Origin: Acidimicrobiaceae bacterium | Lineage (GTDB): Bacteria; Actinomycetota; Acidimicrobiia; Acidimicrobiales; Acidimicrobiaceae | DNA: 6,686 nt | Direction: 5' to 3' | Assembly (NCBI GenBank): GCA_013044365.1 | Contig: JABEUP010000033.1 | Location: forward strand, 1 to 6,686 | In this document: piece by piece, positions 6,401-6,686 of the stretch | How positions within the stretch are numbered: the stretch's first letter is position 1 | Layout: the number at the start of each line of letters is the position of its first letter | Program-made: the position numbers and the translations under genes | The notes under the pieces: model-generated | Database searches by the model: none | What the model was told of the DNA's origin: nothing | What the model saw: the letters and a program-made list of their open reading frames with translations, nothing else

Positions 6401-6429
6401 ATCACAGCGTGAGAGAAATAGATTATAAA
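6401..6429 (+). promoter_or_regulatory. Candidate promoter for the gene at the right edge
   Basis: ATCACA (6401-6406; 4 of 6 matches to TTGACA) and TATAAA (6424-6429; 5 of 6 matches to TATAAT) are 17 bases apart. A GAGAG...CTCTC inverted repeat (6411-6415 and 6433-6437) brackets the -10 box. If active, it would give a leader of about 250 bases before the edge gene. Confidence 0.25.
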
Positions 6430-6455
6430 TCGCTCTCTGAGAATGACAATAGCGC

Positions 6456-6626
6456 ATGATGATAGAAACATTCAAATTTGGCGAAAAATATTATCTGCCA
6501 TTTGAGCTGGCGTTCTTTCATCCGCGGGTTTTTGGATTAAAGCCTCTAAAGGGGGCTATGTTACAATTCTTCGACCTGGCGTTCCACCTTTGTGGGAATG
6601 AACTGATTGAACCTTATGGACAGTAG
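6456..6626 (+). CDS. Short 56-residue open frame, doubtful
   Basis: The frame opens at tandem ATG codons (6456, 6459), directly after an in-frame TAG at 6450, and runs to TAG 6624-6626. The product begins MMIETFKFGEKYYLPFEL and is rich in Phe (9 residues), which may just reflect T-rich DNA. No Shine-Dalgarno sequence is visible and I recognise no family. It might be a small protein, a remnant of an older gene, or chance. Confidence 0.15.
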   Translation: MMIETFKFGEKYYLPFELAFFHPRVFGLKPLKGAMLQFFDLAFHLCGNELIEPYGQ

Positions 6627-6645
6627 CGATTCAGGAGATGGGTTT

Positions 6646-6675
6646 ATGCGCCGGATATTTTGGGGATATCTGTGA
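6646..6675 (+). CDS. Nine-codon mini-ORF (MRRIFWGYL), possible leader peptide
   Basis: ATG 6646 is preceded by AGGAG (6633-6637) at an 8-base spacing and runs nine codons to TGA 6673-6675. The Shine-Dalgarno sequence of the following gene starts 3 bases after the stop. This layout would suit translational coupling or a regulatory leader peptide. A competing reading is that ATG 6638 or GTG 6672, both open to the window end, starts the actual downstream gene. Confidence 0.25.
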   Translation: MRRIFWGYL

Positions 6676-6678
6676 AAC

Positions 6679-6684
6679 AGGAGG
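6679..6684 (+). promoter_or_regulatory. Ribosome binding site of a gene just beyond the window
   Basis: AGGAGG is a full consensus Shine-Dalgarno core two bases from the right edge. At normal spacing its start codon would lie about 4 to 10 bases past the end. The gene is rightward and so divergent from the UbiD-family gene. Nothing of its product can be read. Confidence 0.6.
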
Positions 6685-6686
6685 AA

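Larger units (their letters stand above)
6070..6632. other. Intergenic region between divergent genes, no convincing gene
   Basis: This stretch separates the leftward UbiD-family gene from a rightward gene beginning at or past the window edge. It should hold both promoters. On the + strand, ATCACA (6401-6406), 17 bases and TATAAA (6424-6429) form a plausible but weak promoter. TTGACA occurs at 6275-6280 and 6355-6360, but neither has a good -10 box. CCTAAA-A-TTTAGG at 6248-6260 is an exact inverted repeat around one base. No tRNA, known riboswitch or repeat array was recognised. A 56-codon frame at 6456-6626 is listed separately. Confidence 0.5.

Overview
The window looks like a stretch of bacterial chromosome with roughly balanced base composition. 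It has Shine-Dalgarno-led genes, one strongly supported TTG start and compact intergenic hairpins. The protein families are a secreted-type copper protein, an AMP-forming acetyl-CoA synthetase, a soluble bacterial cytochrome P450 and a UbiD-type (de)carboxylase. They fit a free-living, oxygen-using heterotroph. The style of the cupredoxin tail and the P450 suggests Actinomycetota, possibly a moderate-GC lineage such as Acidimicrobiia, but this is a low-confidence inference and Chloroflexota cannot be excluded.

Layout. (1) 1-173, + strand: C-terminal end of a cupredoxin-like protein, closed by a perfect 14-bp hairpin terminator. (2) 251-461: control region of the next gene, with a sigma70-like promoter, a 13-bp palindrome on its -10 box and a strong ribosome binding site. 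(3) 462-2576, +: acetyl-CoA synthetase, complete, with all core catalytic motifs. (4) about 2725-3012, +: an unrecognised 95-residue, mostly helical small protein with four cysteines. (5) 3226-4452, +: cytochrome P450, complete, with an unusual AGHHT I-helix motif. (6) 4453-4549: a 97-bp gap with two hairpins between convergent genes. (7) 4550-6055, - strand: UbiD-family prenylated-FMN enzyme, complete, with an intact Arg-Glu-Glu catalytic set but Asp where the metal-binding His is expected. (8) 6056-6686: about 630 bp without a convincing long gene. It ends in a Shine-Dalgarno sequence whose gene begins at or just beyond the window edge, preceded by a 9-codon mini-ORF with its own ribosome binding site.

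How the genes might work together. Acetyl-CoA synthetase charges acetate for central metabolism. P450 hydroxylation and UbiD-type (de)carboxylation are both common in the breakdown of aromatic or other unsaturated compounds. However, each gene has its own intergenic region, the P450 and UbiD genes converge, and no ferredoxin, reductase or UbiX-type flavin prenyltransferase is visible. A shared pathway is therefore only a hypothesis. I see no mobile element, CRISPR array, tRNA or rRNA, and no clear evidence of a new defence or mobile system. The most notable points are residue substitutions at active sites and the two leader regions.
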